Below are positions 42,364 through 51,154 of a stretch of 64,000 bases of DNA, in pieces (positions within the stretch are counted from its first letter, which is position 1; the number at the start of each line of letters is the position of its first letter). Under the pieces are notes generated by a model. That model was not told the origin of the DNA. It was given only the letters and a program-made list of their open reading frames with translations, and searched no databases. Made by a program: the position numbers and the translations under genes. The DNA is from Bacteroidota bacterium (lineage in GTDB: Bacteria; Bacteroidota; Ignavibacteria; Ignavibacteriales; Ignavibacteriaceae), in NCBI GenBank assembly GCA_021815405.1, contig JAKAGV010000001.1, positions 124,001 to 188,000 on the forward strand, in the 5' to 3' direction.

Positions 42364-43095
42364 ATGATAGAAATAGTTAATCTTCATAAAAGCTTCGGCG
42401 AAAACAAAGTACTTAACGGCGTTAATCTAAAAATAGAAAAGGGAGAGACCATTGCAATTATCGGCAAAAGCGGCTGCGGCAAAAGTGTATTGATAAAACA
42501 CATTGTCGGCTTGCTAAATCCTGATGAAGGATATGTTAAAGTTGAAGGACAGACTGTAAGCGAGCTTACCACAAAAGATCTTTACGAAATGAGAAAGAAA
42601 TTCGGATTTCTTTTTCAAGGAGCGGCGTTGTTTGATTCGATGACGGTAGGCGAGAATGTTTCTCTCCCGCTTGTTGAATCCAGCAATGGATATTCAAAGG
42701 AAAATATTGAAAAAATAATTGCCGAAAAGCTTGAGCTTGTCGGCTTGCCCGGAACTCAAAACTTGAAGCCTGCAGAATTATCCGGTGGAATGAAAAAAAG
42801 AGTCGGGCTTGCAAGGGCGTTGGTTACAAACCCGGATTATATTCTTTATGATGAACCGACAACCGGTCTGGATCCGATTATGTCGGATTCTATTGACGGT
42901 TTGATAAAAGAGCTCAGCCAAAAATTAAGCGTCACTTCTGTCGTAGTTACTCATGATATGTACAGCGTTAAAAATGTTGCGAACCAGGTAGCGATGATGC
43001 ATGAAGGTGTCATCCATTTTACCGGTTCACCCAACGAGCTTCTGGAGTCAAAAGACAATGTGGTGATTGACTTTATAAAAAGGACATGGGTGTAA
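42364..43095 (+). CDS. MlaF-like ABC transporter ATPase
   Basis: A 243-residue ATPase of the Mla/Ttg2A lipid-transport group. Walker A is GKSGCGKS (34-41), the signature LSGGMKKRVGLARAL, and Walker B ILYDEPTTGLDP. The MKKR signature variant and PELSGGMKKRVGLARA are characteristic of MlaF. It would energise retrograde phospholipid traffic between membranes together with MlaE and MlaD-type partners, but neither is adjacent in the window; the genes may lie elsewhere. Alone on this strand with 115 bp to divergent sppA. Confidence 0.85.
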   Translation: MIEIVNLHKSFGENKVLNGVNLKIEKGETIAIIGKSGCGKSVLIKHIVGLLNPDEGYVKVEGQTVSELTTKDLYEMRKKFGFLFQGAALFDSMTVGENVSLPLVESSNGYSKENIEKIIAEKLELVGLPGTQNLKPAELSGGMKKRVGLARALVTNPDYILYDEPTTGLDPIMSDSIDGLIKELSQKLSVTSVVVTHDMYSVKNVANQVAMMHEGVIHFTGSPNELLESKDNVVIDFIKRTWV

Positions 43096-43195
43096 TAATA
43101 AAAATATAGAACCTACCTGTAAACTTTTCAAATAAAATTTCGATAACATGGTTTAAGATTCCTGATTCTTGAAAAGGCATTTGGTCCTTGATTAT

Positions 43196-43227
43196 TTTGT
43201 GTCACAGTATTTGCTTATATTAGTTTG
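43196..43227 (+). promoter_or_regulatory. Candidate TTTG-N20-TTAGTTTG promoter
   Basis: TTTG (43196-43199) is followed after 20 bp by TTAGTTTG (43220-43227), one mismatch to the TAnnTTTG -7 box. It would start a transcript about 60 bp ahead of the small gene at 43293. Confidence 0.4.
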
Positions 43228-43292
43228 TACTTTTAAGAGAACTTCTTCGAAATAGCTTAATTTAATAAGCGATTTCTAAGGAGTAGAATGTT

Positions 43293-43661
43293 ATGCTAAA
43301 AGTTGTATTTGTTTACGAAAGCCGCCAGAGTGAATTATTACCAAGGTTTCTGGAGTTATTTTTTAATTCCCAAAAGAGTACTTTAGAAAGTGGATCAGAA
43401 GTTTTGGAACTAATTAAGATCGAAAAACCAAAGCTTGTCTTTTTTGATTTTGCAAAGTCAATTAATAAAGGAGGAGATTTAACCGAATCCCTTTTAAATT
43501 TTGGCATTGGTGTCCAGTTTCATGTATATTTAATTAAAATAAGTCCTGCAAATTTCATTTTGTATCAAGTACTATTTCAAAAAATATCTGAATTCTTTAA
43601 GGATCATTTTGGTCACCATCATAAAGGAAAGGGAATTCAGGAAGCTTTCGGGAAAAGATAG
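43293..43661 (+). CDS. Uncharacterised protein, receiver-like fold
   Basis: A 122-residue cytoplasmic protein. Strands LKVVFVYES (2-10) and KPKLVFFDFAKS (49-60) match beta1 and beta3 of CheY-like receivers, and the LELIKIEK helix precedes beta3. The phosphoacceptor position could be the Asp in FFDF, but the acidic pair of beta1 is absent (VYES) and the C-terminal half is atypical, so it may be a degenerate receiver. It ends with a basic/His-rich tail (FGHHHKGKG). AAGGAG precedes the ATG. Confidence 0.55.
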   Translation: MLKVVFVYESRQSELLPRFLELFFNSQKSTLESGSEVLELIKIEKPKLVFFDFAKSINKGGDLTESLLNFGIGVQFHVYLIKISPANFILYQVLFQKISEFFKDHFGHHHKGKGIQEAFGKR

Positions 43662-43811
43662 ATTTAAGTAATTTCAGATTTTTAATTTCATTTAAAGCCG
43701 AGATATTTAAAAGAATTTCTCATCAAGATTGTTATTGGATTTTGGCTTATATTTTTTATATGAGTTAAATTTGTTATGTAAAATTTAATTATTATAAAAA
43801 AATTAAAAGTG

Positions 43812-44291
43812 ATGGGAAAGCAAATCTCAATTGTTGAAGTAATCCAGTTAATGTTAGCACCGGGATTGATGATATCTGCCTGCGGATTACTTCTTCTCAG
43901 CATGAACAATAAATATTCGTTAGTTGTAAATCGGATTCGTCTACTTAATGAGGAGAGAAGAAAATTCTTCAGCAAAGCCGGCGAAAGGGATTTCAATTAT
44001 GAAGAGAATATAAGACTGGAAAGCATTTCTATGCAGCTTACCAAGCTGGCTTTCAGAGTTAAGCTGGTCCGCAATGCAGTGTTATCTTACACTCTGGCAG
44101 TAGCATTTTTCGTTTTAACTTCGCTCTTTATCGGACTGGAATATGTATTGGGAAGTGAGAGTCTAAATTATCTGGTAACAATTCTTTTTCTTGCCGGTAT
44201 GCTGCTGGTACTTCTGGGAGTAATCTACGCGGCTTACGAATCCAAGAAAGGTTACGATATTATCCGGCTGGAAGTAAAGATTGAAGAATAA
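43812..44291 (+). CDS. DUF2721 family membrane protein
   Basis: A 159-residue protein with three hydrophobic helices: IQLMLAPGLMISACGLLLLSM (about 9-29), VLSYTLAVAFFVLTSLFIG (about 95-113) and LVTILFLAGMLLVLLGVIYAAYE (about 124-146). A conserved cytoplasmic loop contains NRIRLLNEERR. This arrangement is the DUF2721 signature. Function unknown. The gene precedes aat by 24 bp and may be co-transcribed with it. The ATG is at 43812; a GTG lies just before it. Confidence 0.82.
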   Translation: MGKQISIVEVIQLMLAPGLMISACGLLLLSMNNKYSLVVNRIRLLNEERRKFFSKAGERDFNYEENIRLESISMQLTKLAFRVKLVRNAVLSYTLAVAFFVLTSLFIGLEYVLGSESLNYLVTILFLAGMLLVLLGVIYAAYESKKGYDIIRLEVKIEE

Positions 44292-44315
44292 TTTTTCCTG
44301 TATTAATTTTGATCT

Positions 44316-44918
44316 ATGAACAGGAAGAAAAACATTGAGCCTGACGATTTCCTAAAGCCGCTAAATATGATCCGGCTTTATTCAAGCGGAGCCTTTCCGA
44401 TGGCTGATGAAAACACTGGAGAAATTAACTGGTACATGCCGGAGATACGTACGGTCATTCCGCTGAACAATTATAACATTCCGCGTTCCTTCCGGAAAGA
44501 AATCCCTAATTTAGATTTTGAAGTGCGTTTTGATTTTGATTTTCTTCCGATTGTTAAGGGATGCGCCTCTCGCAATAAAACATGGATTTCACAGGAACTA
44601 ATTGATGCCTATCTCCGGTTGAAAAATCTCGGGCATGTTCACACTGTGGAAACCTGGAAGGATAACAAATTAGTTGGCGGACTTTATGGTATAACTTACC
44701 AGGGTGCGTTTTTCGGAGAATCAATGTTCTCGCGCGTTACACAAGCTTCCAAATTTGCGCTGGTAAAATTAATAGAACATTTAAATGAAAAAGAATTTGT
44801 TCTTCTCGATGTTCAATATATGACAGAGCATCTGCGGATGTTCGGCGCAAAAGAAATTTCTTTCAGAGAATATAACCAGCTTCTTCTTAAGGCTTACGGA
44901 AGAGACTGTGAGTTTTAA
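44316..44918 (+). CDS. aat: Leucyl/phenylalanyl-tRNA-protein transferase
   Basis: A 200-residue cytoplasmic enzyme that transfers Leu or Phe to proteins with N-terminal Arg or Lys, marking them for ClpAP. YSSGAFPMADENTGEINWYMPEIRTVIPL (22-50), then WISQELIDAYLRLKNLGHVHTVETW, GGLYGITYQGAFFGESMFSR, and LLDVQYMTEHLRMFGAKEISFREY are all hallmark blocks. Length is standard. It lies 24 bp after the DUF2721 gene. No clp gene is present in the window. Confidence 0.95.
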   Translation: MNRKKNIEPDDFLKPLNMIRLYSSGAFPMADENTGEINWYMPEIRTVIPLNNYNIPRSFRKEIPNLDFEVRFDFDFLPIVKGCASRNKTWISQELIDAYLRLKNLGHVHTVETWKDNKLVGGLYGITYQGAFFGESMFSRVTQASKFALVKLIEHLNEKEFVLLDVQYMTEHLRMFGAKEISFREYNQLLLKAYGRDCEF

Positions 44919-44952
44919 AATTAAGATCTTTAATCTTCCTTCTTAAATCGAT

Positions 44953-46143
44953 TTACTTAATTAGAATAAGTTCCTTCTGAGGCTTGGATAAAAACTCGCA
45001 TCCGTTTTTTGTAACTACAACTTCTTCTTCAATAGTTGCTGTTCCATAGTCCTCAACATAAAGTCTTGGCTCGATAGTATAGACTTGAGATTCTTCTATT
45101 TTCAGAAAAGGCAGGTCACCGTACTTTTCCCAGTGAGGGAAAAATCCGCCGCCGCCATCATGGGCTTCTCTTCCTACTTGATGACCAAGTCCATGCGGGA
45201 ATTCTTCATAACCATTTTGCACAATGTAATTTCTAGCAATGCTGTCCATATCTAATCCTGTAACACCAGGTTTAAGATTATCAGCAACTTTCTGGATTGA
45301 ATCCCGGATTACATCGAAACCTTTTTGAACTGCTGCTGGAGCTTTGGTTTCGCCGTCTTTTAGAATGTACCAGGTTCTTTGTAAATCCGAACAATAGCCA
45401 TGATACTTAATTCCAAAATCCATGTTAACGAAATGACCTTTTTCAACTTTTCTTTCGCTTGGTGCAGCATGGGCACTCTTAGCCTCCGGACCGGTAAATA
45501 CGGAAGGACAGTGATCTTCTTCCCAGGCTAATCCGAATCCGCGCTTAGCAGTTATTTCTTTAACAAAGTTTGAAATTTCAATTTCACTTCTTCCCGGCTT
45601 TATAAATTTAGTTGTTTCATCAAAAATCTCAAGCGTTATTTTAATAGCCTCTTTCATTATATCGAGTTCTGTTTGGGATTTTCTACCGCGAAGAGCAGAA
45701 ATTATTTCTTCTGATGAAATAAGCCTGTTGCCAAAGTCAGTTCCTTTAAGATGCTCAAGCAGGATTAAGTACATGCCGTGTGTAAGTCCGTCTGCAAGAT
45801 TTGAGTTCTTCGAAAAATTAACAGCAATATTTTTTGGATTCTTTTTAGCTAAATATTCATTCAATGGTTCTCTTATTGATTTAACATATCCGATAACATT
45901 TTTATATCCGCTGAATCTTTCAAAGTTTTCAACTTCAAGTGAGCCGACAATTGCAGTAGTATCGCCTTCTTTGTTTATCATTAAAGCAGACTGCCATGTG
46001 CAGCCTACGCCTCCAATCATATCCATTGCAGGATCTTTTATTGTACCGCTTTCACGAACAAATGTCATCCAGAGGTCAATGTCTTTTTCATTTAAGATTT
46101 GAATTGCCTGAGCAATTTTTTGTTTTATAATCTCATTTACCAT
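44953..46143 (-). CDS. M24 family Xaa-Pro aminopeptidase-like metallopeptidase
   Basis: A 396-residue cytoplasmic peptidase. I chose the ATG at 46143 with GAGGGAATC upstream; the longer frame adds 18 unlikely residues. The N-terminal creatinase domain (1-165) leads to the pita-bread catalytic domain. VNMDFGIKYHGYCSDLQRTW gives the two metal Asp, HGLGHQVGREAHDGG the His, IEPRLYVEDYGTATIEEEVVV the two Glu. It removes N-terminal residues before Pro or acts on dipeptides. It is divergent from gdhA, from which it is separated by a structured leader. Confidence 0.9.
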   Translation of the reverse strand: MVNEIIKQKIAQAIQILNEKDIDLWMTFVRESGTIKDPAMDMIGGVGCTWQSALMINKEGDTTAIVGSLEVENFERFSGYKNVIGYVKSIREPLNEYLAKKNPKNIAVNFSKNSNLADGLTHGMYLILLEHLKGTDFGNRLISSEEIISALRGRKSQTELDIMKEAIKITLEIFDETTKFIKPGRSEIEISNFVKEITAKRGFGLAWEEDHCPSVFTGPEAKSAHAAPSERKVEKGHFVNMDFGIKYHGYCSDLQRTWYILKDGETKAPAAVQKGFDVIRDSIQKVADNLKPGVTGLDMDSIARNYIVQNGYEEFPHGLGHQVGREAHDGGGGFFPHWEKYGDLPFLKIEESQVYTIEPRLYVEDYGTATIEEEVVVTKNGCEFLSKPQKELILIK

Positions 46144-46410
46144 GATTCCCTCATATTTTTTTGAGTTTCCGAAAAATTTTATTTGAAAATCTACCAAATA
46201 AGATTCAAAAATACTATTTCAACTACCAGAAGAAATTTCTTAAATAAGTTAAAAACGTTTTAAACATTACCTTTGTTAATAAAGACGAAGTCAATTGAAA
46301 GCTTCAAAAGTTTAAAAGGTGATGTAGTAAATAGGGGCTTAAGGTATTTACTGCGGATGAGTTTTTTTACTTTTTAATTACTAATTTTCATCAAGTTAAT
46401 AAACAAATTT

Positions 46411-46529
46411 CCGGAAGCAGTCGGGAGTAACCCGCAGAAACTTCCGCTGAAAAGATGAAGCAGCAAGTTTTACTACTTCATCAGCCACAAGCGAAAAGCG
46501 GAATATCTAAATTCCCGTTAAAGCTTCGG
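46411..46529 (+). promoter_or_regulatory. Structured leader upstream of gdhA
   Basis: Several nested hairpins precede gdhA. CGGAAG (46412-46417) pairs CTTCCG (46441-46446), enclosing CGGG-AGTAA-CCCG (46422-46434). GATGAAG (46454-46460) pairs CTTCATC (46476-46482). CGGAAT pairs ATTCCCG across 46499-46517. An outer CCGGAAGC (46411-46418) could instead pair GCTTCGG (46523-46529), mutually exclusive with the first stem. This switch-like potential fits a cis-regulatory RNA or ncRNA. I recognise no known riboswitch core. Confidence 0.45.
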
Positions 46530-46572
46530 AAAATTTAACAGATTTTATAAATTAAACATTAGAGAGTTTTTT

Positions 46573-47913
46573 ATGTCAGATTATTCAAAAAAATTATTGG
46601 CAGAAGTAAAGGCAAAAAATCCAAATGAGCCTGAATTTCATCAAGCAGTGGAAGAAATTGTTGAGTCTTTGGAGGTTGTATTAGAGCGTCATCCGGAATA
46701 TCGCTCAGCAAAAATACTTGAGCGCATGGTGGAGCCTGAAAGATTAGTAATGTTTCGTGTTCCATGGATGGACGACCAGGGAGAAATTCATATCAACCGC
46801 GGTTTTAGAATTGAAATGAACAGCGCAATAGGTCCATACAAAGGCGGGCTTAGATTTCACCCTTCAGTTAACTTAGGCATTTTAAAATTTTTAGCATTCG
46901 AACAGGTTTTTAAAAACAGCTTAACAACTCTTCCGATGGGCGGAGGTAAAGGCGGTTCCGACTTTGACCCTAAAGGCAAAAGCGATAACGAAGTAATGCG
47001 TTTCTGTCAGAGCTTCATGAATGAACTTTATCGACATATCGGACCGGATACTGATGTTCCTGCTGGAGACATCGGCGTTGGTGCAAGAGAGATTGGTTTT
47101 CTTTTTGGTCAATACAAAAAATTGAAGAATGAATTTACCGGCGTATTGACAGGTAAAGGATTAACCTGGGGCGGTTCATTAATACGTCCAGAAGCAACTG
47201 GTTACGGCGCTGTTTATTTTGCTCAAGAAATGTTGAAGACTAAAAACGCCGACGTTGAAGGAAAGACCTTTGCTGTTTCAGGATTTGGAAACGTGGCGTG
47301 GGGAGCAGTTCAAAAAATTACTCAACTTGGCGGAAAGGTTGTAACTCTCTCCGGTCCGGATGGATTTGTCTATGACAAGGATGGAATTAAAGGCGAAAAA
47401 ATCGACTTTATGTTGAAGTTAAGATCAAGCGCTAATGATAGAGTTGAGGATTATGCCGATAAATTCAAAGTGGAATTTCATCCCGGCAAAAGACCCTGGG
47501 GTGTGAAGGTTGACGTTGCTATGCCATGCGCAACTCAGAATGAACTCTTTCCTGAAGATGCTAAAGAATTAATTAAGAACGGCTGCATGTGCGTTTGCGA
47601 AGCTGCAAATATGCCGACAACTTTAGAAGCTTACAAAATTTTCAAAGAAGCCGGAATGCTTTTCGCTCCGGGTAAAGCTGCAAATGCCGGAGGAGTTGCC
47701 GTGTCCGGCTTAGAAATGGCTCAAGACAGTATGAGATTACCGTGGCCAAAGGAAGAAGTTGATCATCGCTTGCACCAAATTATGTCTAAGATACATGAAA
47801 CATGCCTTTCAACTTCAGAAAGATTTGGAACACCGGGCAATTATGTTAATGGTGCAAACATTGCCGGCTTCCTGAAAGTTGCAGATGCAATGCTTGATCA
47901 AGGTTTAGTCTGA
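46573..47913 (+). CDS. gdhA: NADP-specific glutamate dehydrogenase
   Basis: A 446-residue hexameric-type GDH of the small (about 450 residue) class. GPYKGGLRFHPSVNLGILKFLAFEQVFKNSL is followed by LPMGGGKGGSDFDPKGKS, which contains the catalytic Lys. AGDIGVGAREIGFLFGQYK and the Rossmann segment FAVSGFGNVAWGAVQKI follow, then PGKAANAGGVAVSGLEM. It makes glutamate from 2-oxoglutarate and ammonium. ATTAGAGAG precedes the ATG by ten bases. The structured 5' region suggests expression control. Confidence 0.95.
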   Translation: MSDYSKKLLAEVKAKNPNEPEFHQAVEEIVESLEVVLERHPEYRSAKILERMVEPERLVMFRVPWMDDQGEIHINRGFRIEMNSAIGPYKGGLRFHPSVNLGILKFLAFEQVFKNSLTTLPMGGGKGGSDFDPKGKSDNEVMRFCQSFMNELYRHIGPDTDVPAGDIGVGAREIGFLFGQYKKLKNEFTGVLTGKGLTWGGSLIRPEATGYGAVYFAQEMLKTKNADVEGKTFAVSGFGNVAWGAVQKITQLGGKVVTLSGPDGFVYDKDGIKGEKIDFMLKLRSSANDRVEDYADKFKVEFHPGKRPWGVKVDVAMPCATQNELFPEDAKELIKNGCMCVCEAANMPTTLEAYKIFKEAGMLFAPGKAANAGGVAVSGLEMAQDSMRLPWPKEEVDHRLHQIMSKIHETCLSTSERFGTPGNYVNGANIAGFLKVADAMLDQGLV

Positions 47914-48030
47914 TCCGTACTACGGATACCTTCTTACAAGGAGGTGAAATAGATCCTAGATACTTGATACTCGATATTTGAAAAGATAATTCTAAGTTAG
48001 AGATTGAGAATCAGAAATCTCTTTTAAGTT

Positions 48031-51000
48031 ATGAATGACAGTGATAAAAATAATTCGGTAGATAAGTTCAACTTGCCGGATATCGAGGATATTTTCAGCA
48101 GCCGCATTAAAGAGTTCCAAAAATTAATGCGGTACAAAATCCGCGAGATTCTCCTTGTCTCCAGTCTTTACGATTATTATCTATTCGAAGAAGACGGAAG
48201 ACTCTATGAACTTTTGCGCGAAGAGTATCAAGTATTAAACCTAAGCCAGGCGCCGGAGATAACTCATGTTGCTACCGGCGCAGAAGCTTTTGAACTTGCA
48301 GTCTCTGATAATAATTTCGATCTGATTATTACTACTCTGCACGTTGAGGATATGCATCCGGTTAGGTTTGCACAGATGATACGCAGGGCAGGCATAACAG
48401 TTCCAATCATCCTGCTTGCATACGACAACAAAGAACGAAAAGAATTAACCTCCAACTACGACACATCAATTTTTGATAGAATTTTTATCTGGCAGGGGGA
48501 CTTCCGTTTAATCATCGGAATAGTAAAATATGTTGAGGACAAAATAAATGTCGAGAATGATACTGCCGCAGTGGGAGTACAGGTAATTATTCTAGTTGAA
48601 GACAACGTAAAATTTTATTCTACATATCTCCCGCTTATTTATACAGAAATATTCAAGCAATCTCAGCGTCTTATTTCTGAGGGAGTAAACATTACCCATA
48701 AGTTTCTGCGAATGAGAGCCAGACCTAAAATTCTTCTTTGCACTACTTATGAAGAAGCCTGGGAATATTATACAAAATATGAAGAATATATTTTAGGAAT
48801 AATAACCGACAGCAACTTTAGGCATTTTGGTGTAAGAGATCCTGAAGCAGGTATTAAGTTTGCCAAAACAGTTAAAGCCCGCCACGATGATATTCCAATA
48901 CTGCTGCAGTCCAGCAATCCTGATTTTGAAACCAAAGCCTTTGATGCAGGTGCATCTTTTCTTTTGAAAGGCTCACCTAAACTTCTCCATGAGTTACGGG
49001 ATTTTATGATGAACAATTTCGGTTTCGGAGATTTCATCTTTCAAAATCGTGATGGTAAAGTTGTAGGCAGAGCTGCAAATATGAAGATTCTCGAAGAGCA
49101 GCTAAAAATAGTTCCCGATGAAAGCATTCTATATCATGCAGAGAGAAATCATTTTTCGAAATGGCTTAAAGCAAGAACAGAATTCTGGCTGGCTCATAGA
49201 CTTCGTCCAAGGAAAGTTTCCGAGTTCAAATCAGTTACTCATTTAAGGGAAGACTTAATAAATTCAATTGGGATTTACCTTGAGCTGCGGCTAAGAGGAA
49301 TTATAACAGACTTTGATAAAGAAACTTTCGATCCGAAAAACAGCTTTGCAAGAATTGGCAGCGGTTCGCTCGGCGGCAAGGCAAGAGGTTTAGGTTTCGT
49401 CAACACGTTAATCAACAACAATAAAATCCGCTACAAGTTTGATAATATTGAAATTTCCGTACCTTCCGCAATTGTAATTGCAACTGATGTGTTTGATCAA
49501 TTTCTTGAAGATAATCATCTTGATGTTTTTACACTTAGCAGCTATTCCGATACTGAAATAACAAGAAAGTTTACAGAAGCAACAATTTTTCCAAAAGAAA
49601 TAAAAAACAAACTTCTCGATTTTCTAAATACTATCAATGAACCGCTTGCGGTGCGCTCATCAAGCATGCTTGAAGATTCCCAGTTCCAGCCGTTTGCCGG
49701 TGTATATCAAACTTTCATGATTCCGAATAATAATCCGGATATCAATATACGTCTCGAAGAGCTTCTGCATTGCATCAAAGGTGTTTATGCATCCACGTAT
49801 TATAAAAAAGCTCAGGACTATATGAAGGCAACCTCATACAGGCTTGAAGAAGAGAAGATGGCAGTTATTGTTCAGAGGCTTGTTGGCTCTTGCCACAGCG
49901 AGAGATATTACCCTGACTTCGCCGGAGTAGCGAAGTCTTATAATTTTTATCCCGTGCCTCCTCAAAAATCTGTTGATGGAATTGCTTTGGCAGCACTTGG
50001 GCTTGGTAAACAAGTAGTTGATGGAGGAAATGCGGTAAGGTTTTGTCCAAAATATCCAAAACATCTTCTCCAGTTTTATTCAACTAAAGAAACCATCCGC
50101 AATGCTCAGCAGGAATTTTATGCTCTTGATATAAACGGACGATTGAATCCCAATCCAACTCATCCGCCGGATCAATTGGTAAAAAGATATGATTTATCAA
50201 AAGCGGAGGAAGACAATACTTTATTTTATGTCGGTTCCACATATTCAATTGAAAATGACGCGGTGTATGACGGAATTTCAAGACAAGGCAGACGCATCGT
50301 TACTTTTGCCCCGGTATTGAAACAGAATACTTTTCCTCTACCGGAAATACTTGAGTTGCTTTTGAACCTTGGCTCTTGGGGAATGGGAGTGCCTGTAGAA
50401 ATTGAATATGCAGTTAATCTAGATTTGCCTGAAGATCACCCTAAAGACTTTGCGATACTTCAGATGCGTCCACTTGTTATTAGACAGGAAGTTGAAGAAC
50501 TTGATGTTGATAATTATAAGCCCGAAAATTTAGTTTGCATCAGCCAGCAGGTTCTCGGAAACGGAGCTGTTAATGACATTCATGATATTGTTGTTGTCGA
50601 TATACATAAGTTTGACCGATCAAAAAGTATAGAAGCTGCTGCAGAAGTCAGCCGGATGAATTCAAAGCTGTTGAATGAGAAGAAGCCGTACATTTTAATC
50701 GGTGTCGGACGCTGGGGTAGCATGGATCATTGGCTTGGAATTCCGGTAACATGGGATATGATTTCAGGAGCCTCGGTTATAGTTGAATCCGGTTTCAAGG
50801 ATATGAATGTTACTCCATCTCAAGGATCGCACTTCTTTCAAAACATTACTTCATTCAGAGTTGGATATTTTACTGTTGGAATTGATCATAATACTGAGTT
50901 TGTGGACTGGGAGTGGCTTTCAAAACAGCCTGTGGTGGAAGAAATGAAATTTACAAAGCATTTATATTTCGAAGATCCGATTTCGGTAAAAATAAATGGT

Positions 51001-51039
51001 AGAAAAAATAAAGGGATAATTTTAAAGCCAGTAAAATAA
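48031..51039 (+). CDS. Receiver-domain and PEP-synthase-like (PPDK_N) fusion protein
   Basis: A 1002-residue cytoplasmic protein. Two receiver-like modules occupy about 35-175 (ILLVSSLYDYYLFEEDG, DLIITTLHVEDMHP) and about 180-335 (VQVIILVEDNVKFYSTYLPL...GIITDSNFRHFG, IPILLQSSNPDFETKAFDAGASFLLKG). The ATP-binding half of PEP synthase/PPDK follows (about 435-840): IGSGSLGGKARGLGFVN, EPLAVRSSSMLEDSQFQPFAGVYQTF and EIEYAVNL...ILQMRPL. The PPDK phosphohistidine swivel (GGxxSHAA) and PEP-binding TIM barrel are absent. It probably phosphorylates or senses via ATP under response-regulator-like control; the partner is unknown. It lies 117 bp after gdhA. Confidence 0.82.
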   Translation: MNDSDKNNSVDKFNLPDIEDIFSSRIKEFQKLMRYKIREILLVSSLYDYYLFEEDGRLYELLREEYQVLNLSQAPEITHVATGAEAFELAVSDNNFDLIITTLHVEDMHPVRFAQMIRRAGITVPIILLAYDNKERKELTSNYDTSIFDRIFIWQGDFRLIIGIVKYVEDKINVENDTAAVGVQVIILVEDNVKFYSTYLPLIYTEIFKQSQRLISEGVNITHKFLRMRARPKILLCTTYEEAWEYYTKYEEYILGIITDSNFRHFGVRDPEAGIKFAKTVKARHDDIPILLQSSNPDFETKAFDAGASFLLKGSPKLLHELRDFMMNNFGFGDFIFQNRDGKVVGRAANMKILEEQLKIVPDESILYHAERNHFSKWLKARTEFWLAHRLRPRKVSEFKSVTHLREDLINSIGIYLELRLRGIITDFDKETFDPKNSFARIGSGSLGGKARGLGFVNTLINNNKIRYKFDNIEISVPSAIVIATDVFDQFLEDNHLDVFTLSSYSDTEITRKFTEATIFPKEIKNKLLDFLNTINEPLAVRSSSMLEDSQFQPFAGVYQTFMIPNNNPDINIRLEELLHCIKGVYASTYYKKAQDYMKATSYRLEEEKMAVIVQRLVGSCHSERYYPDFAGVAKSYNFYPVPPQKSVDGIALAALGLGKQVVDGGNAVRFCPKYPKHLLQFYSTKETIRNAQQEFYALDINGRLNPNPTHPPDQLVKRYDLSKAEEDNTLFYVGSTYSIENDAVYDGISRQGRRIVTFAPVLKQNTFPLPEILELLLNLGSWGMGVPVEIEYAVNLDLPEDHPKDFAILQMRPLVIRQEVEELDVDNYKPENLVCISQQVLGNGAVNDIHDIVVVDIHKFDRSKSIEAAAEVSRMNSKLLNEKKPYILIGVGRWGSMDHWLGIPVTWDMISGASVIVESGFKDMNVTPSQGSHFFQNITSFRVGYFTVGIDHNTEFVDWEWLSKQPVVEEMKFTKHLYFEDPISVKINGRKNKGIILKPVK

Positions 51040-51154
51040 ATCAGAATTATACTAATCATCATATTTTTTGTAGAGCATAAAGCAAAGCGCAAAGAGTTCC
51101 GCACGTTAAGCTTTTAGCTCTTTGCGCTTTCCAAAAGCATATTTCTATTTATAA

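Noticed and set aside
46411-46529. SRP (4.5S) RNA or a known riboswitch
   Set aside because: CCGGAAGCAG recalls the SRP domain IV, but the required GGUCCGGAAGGAAGCAGCC loop is absent, and no described riboswitch core could be matched.
50084-50281. Minus-strand open frames inside the receiver/PPDK_N gene and similar frames elsewhere
   Set aside because: They lie wholly within strongly supported genes in other frames and show no protein-like motifs.
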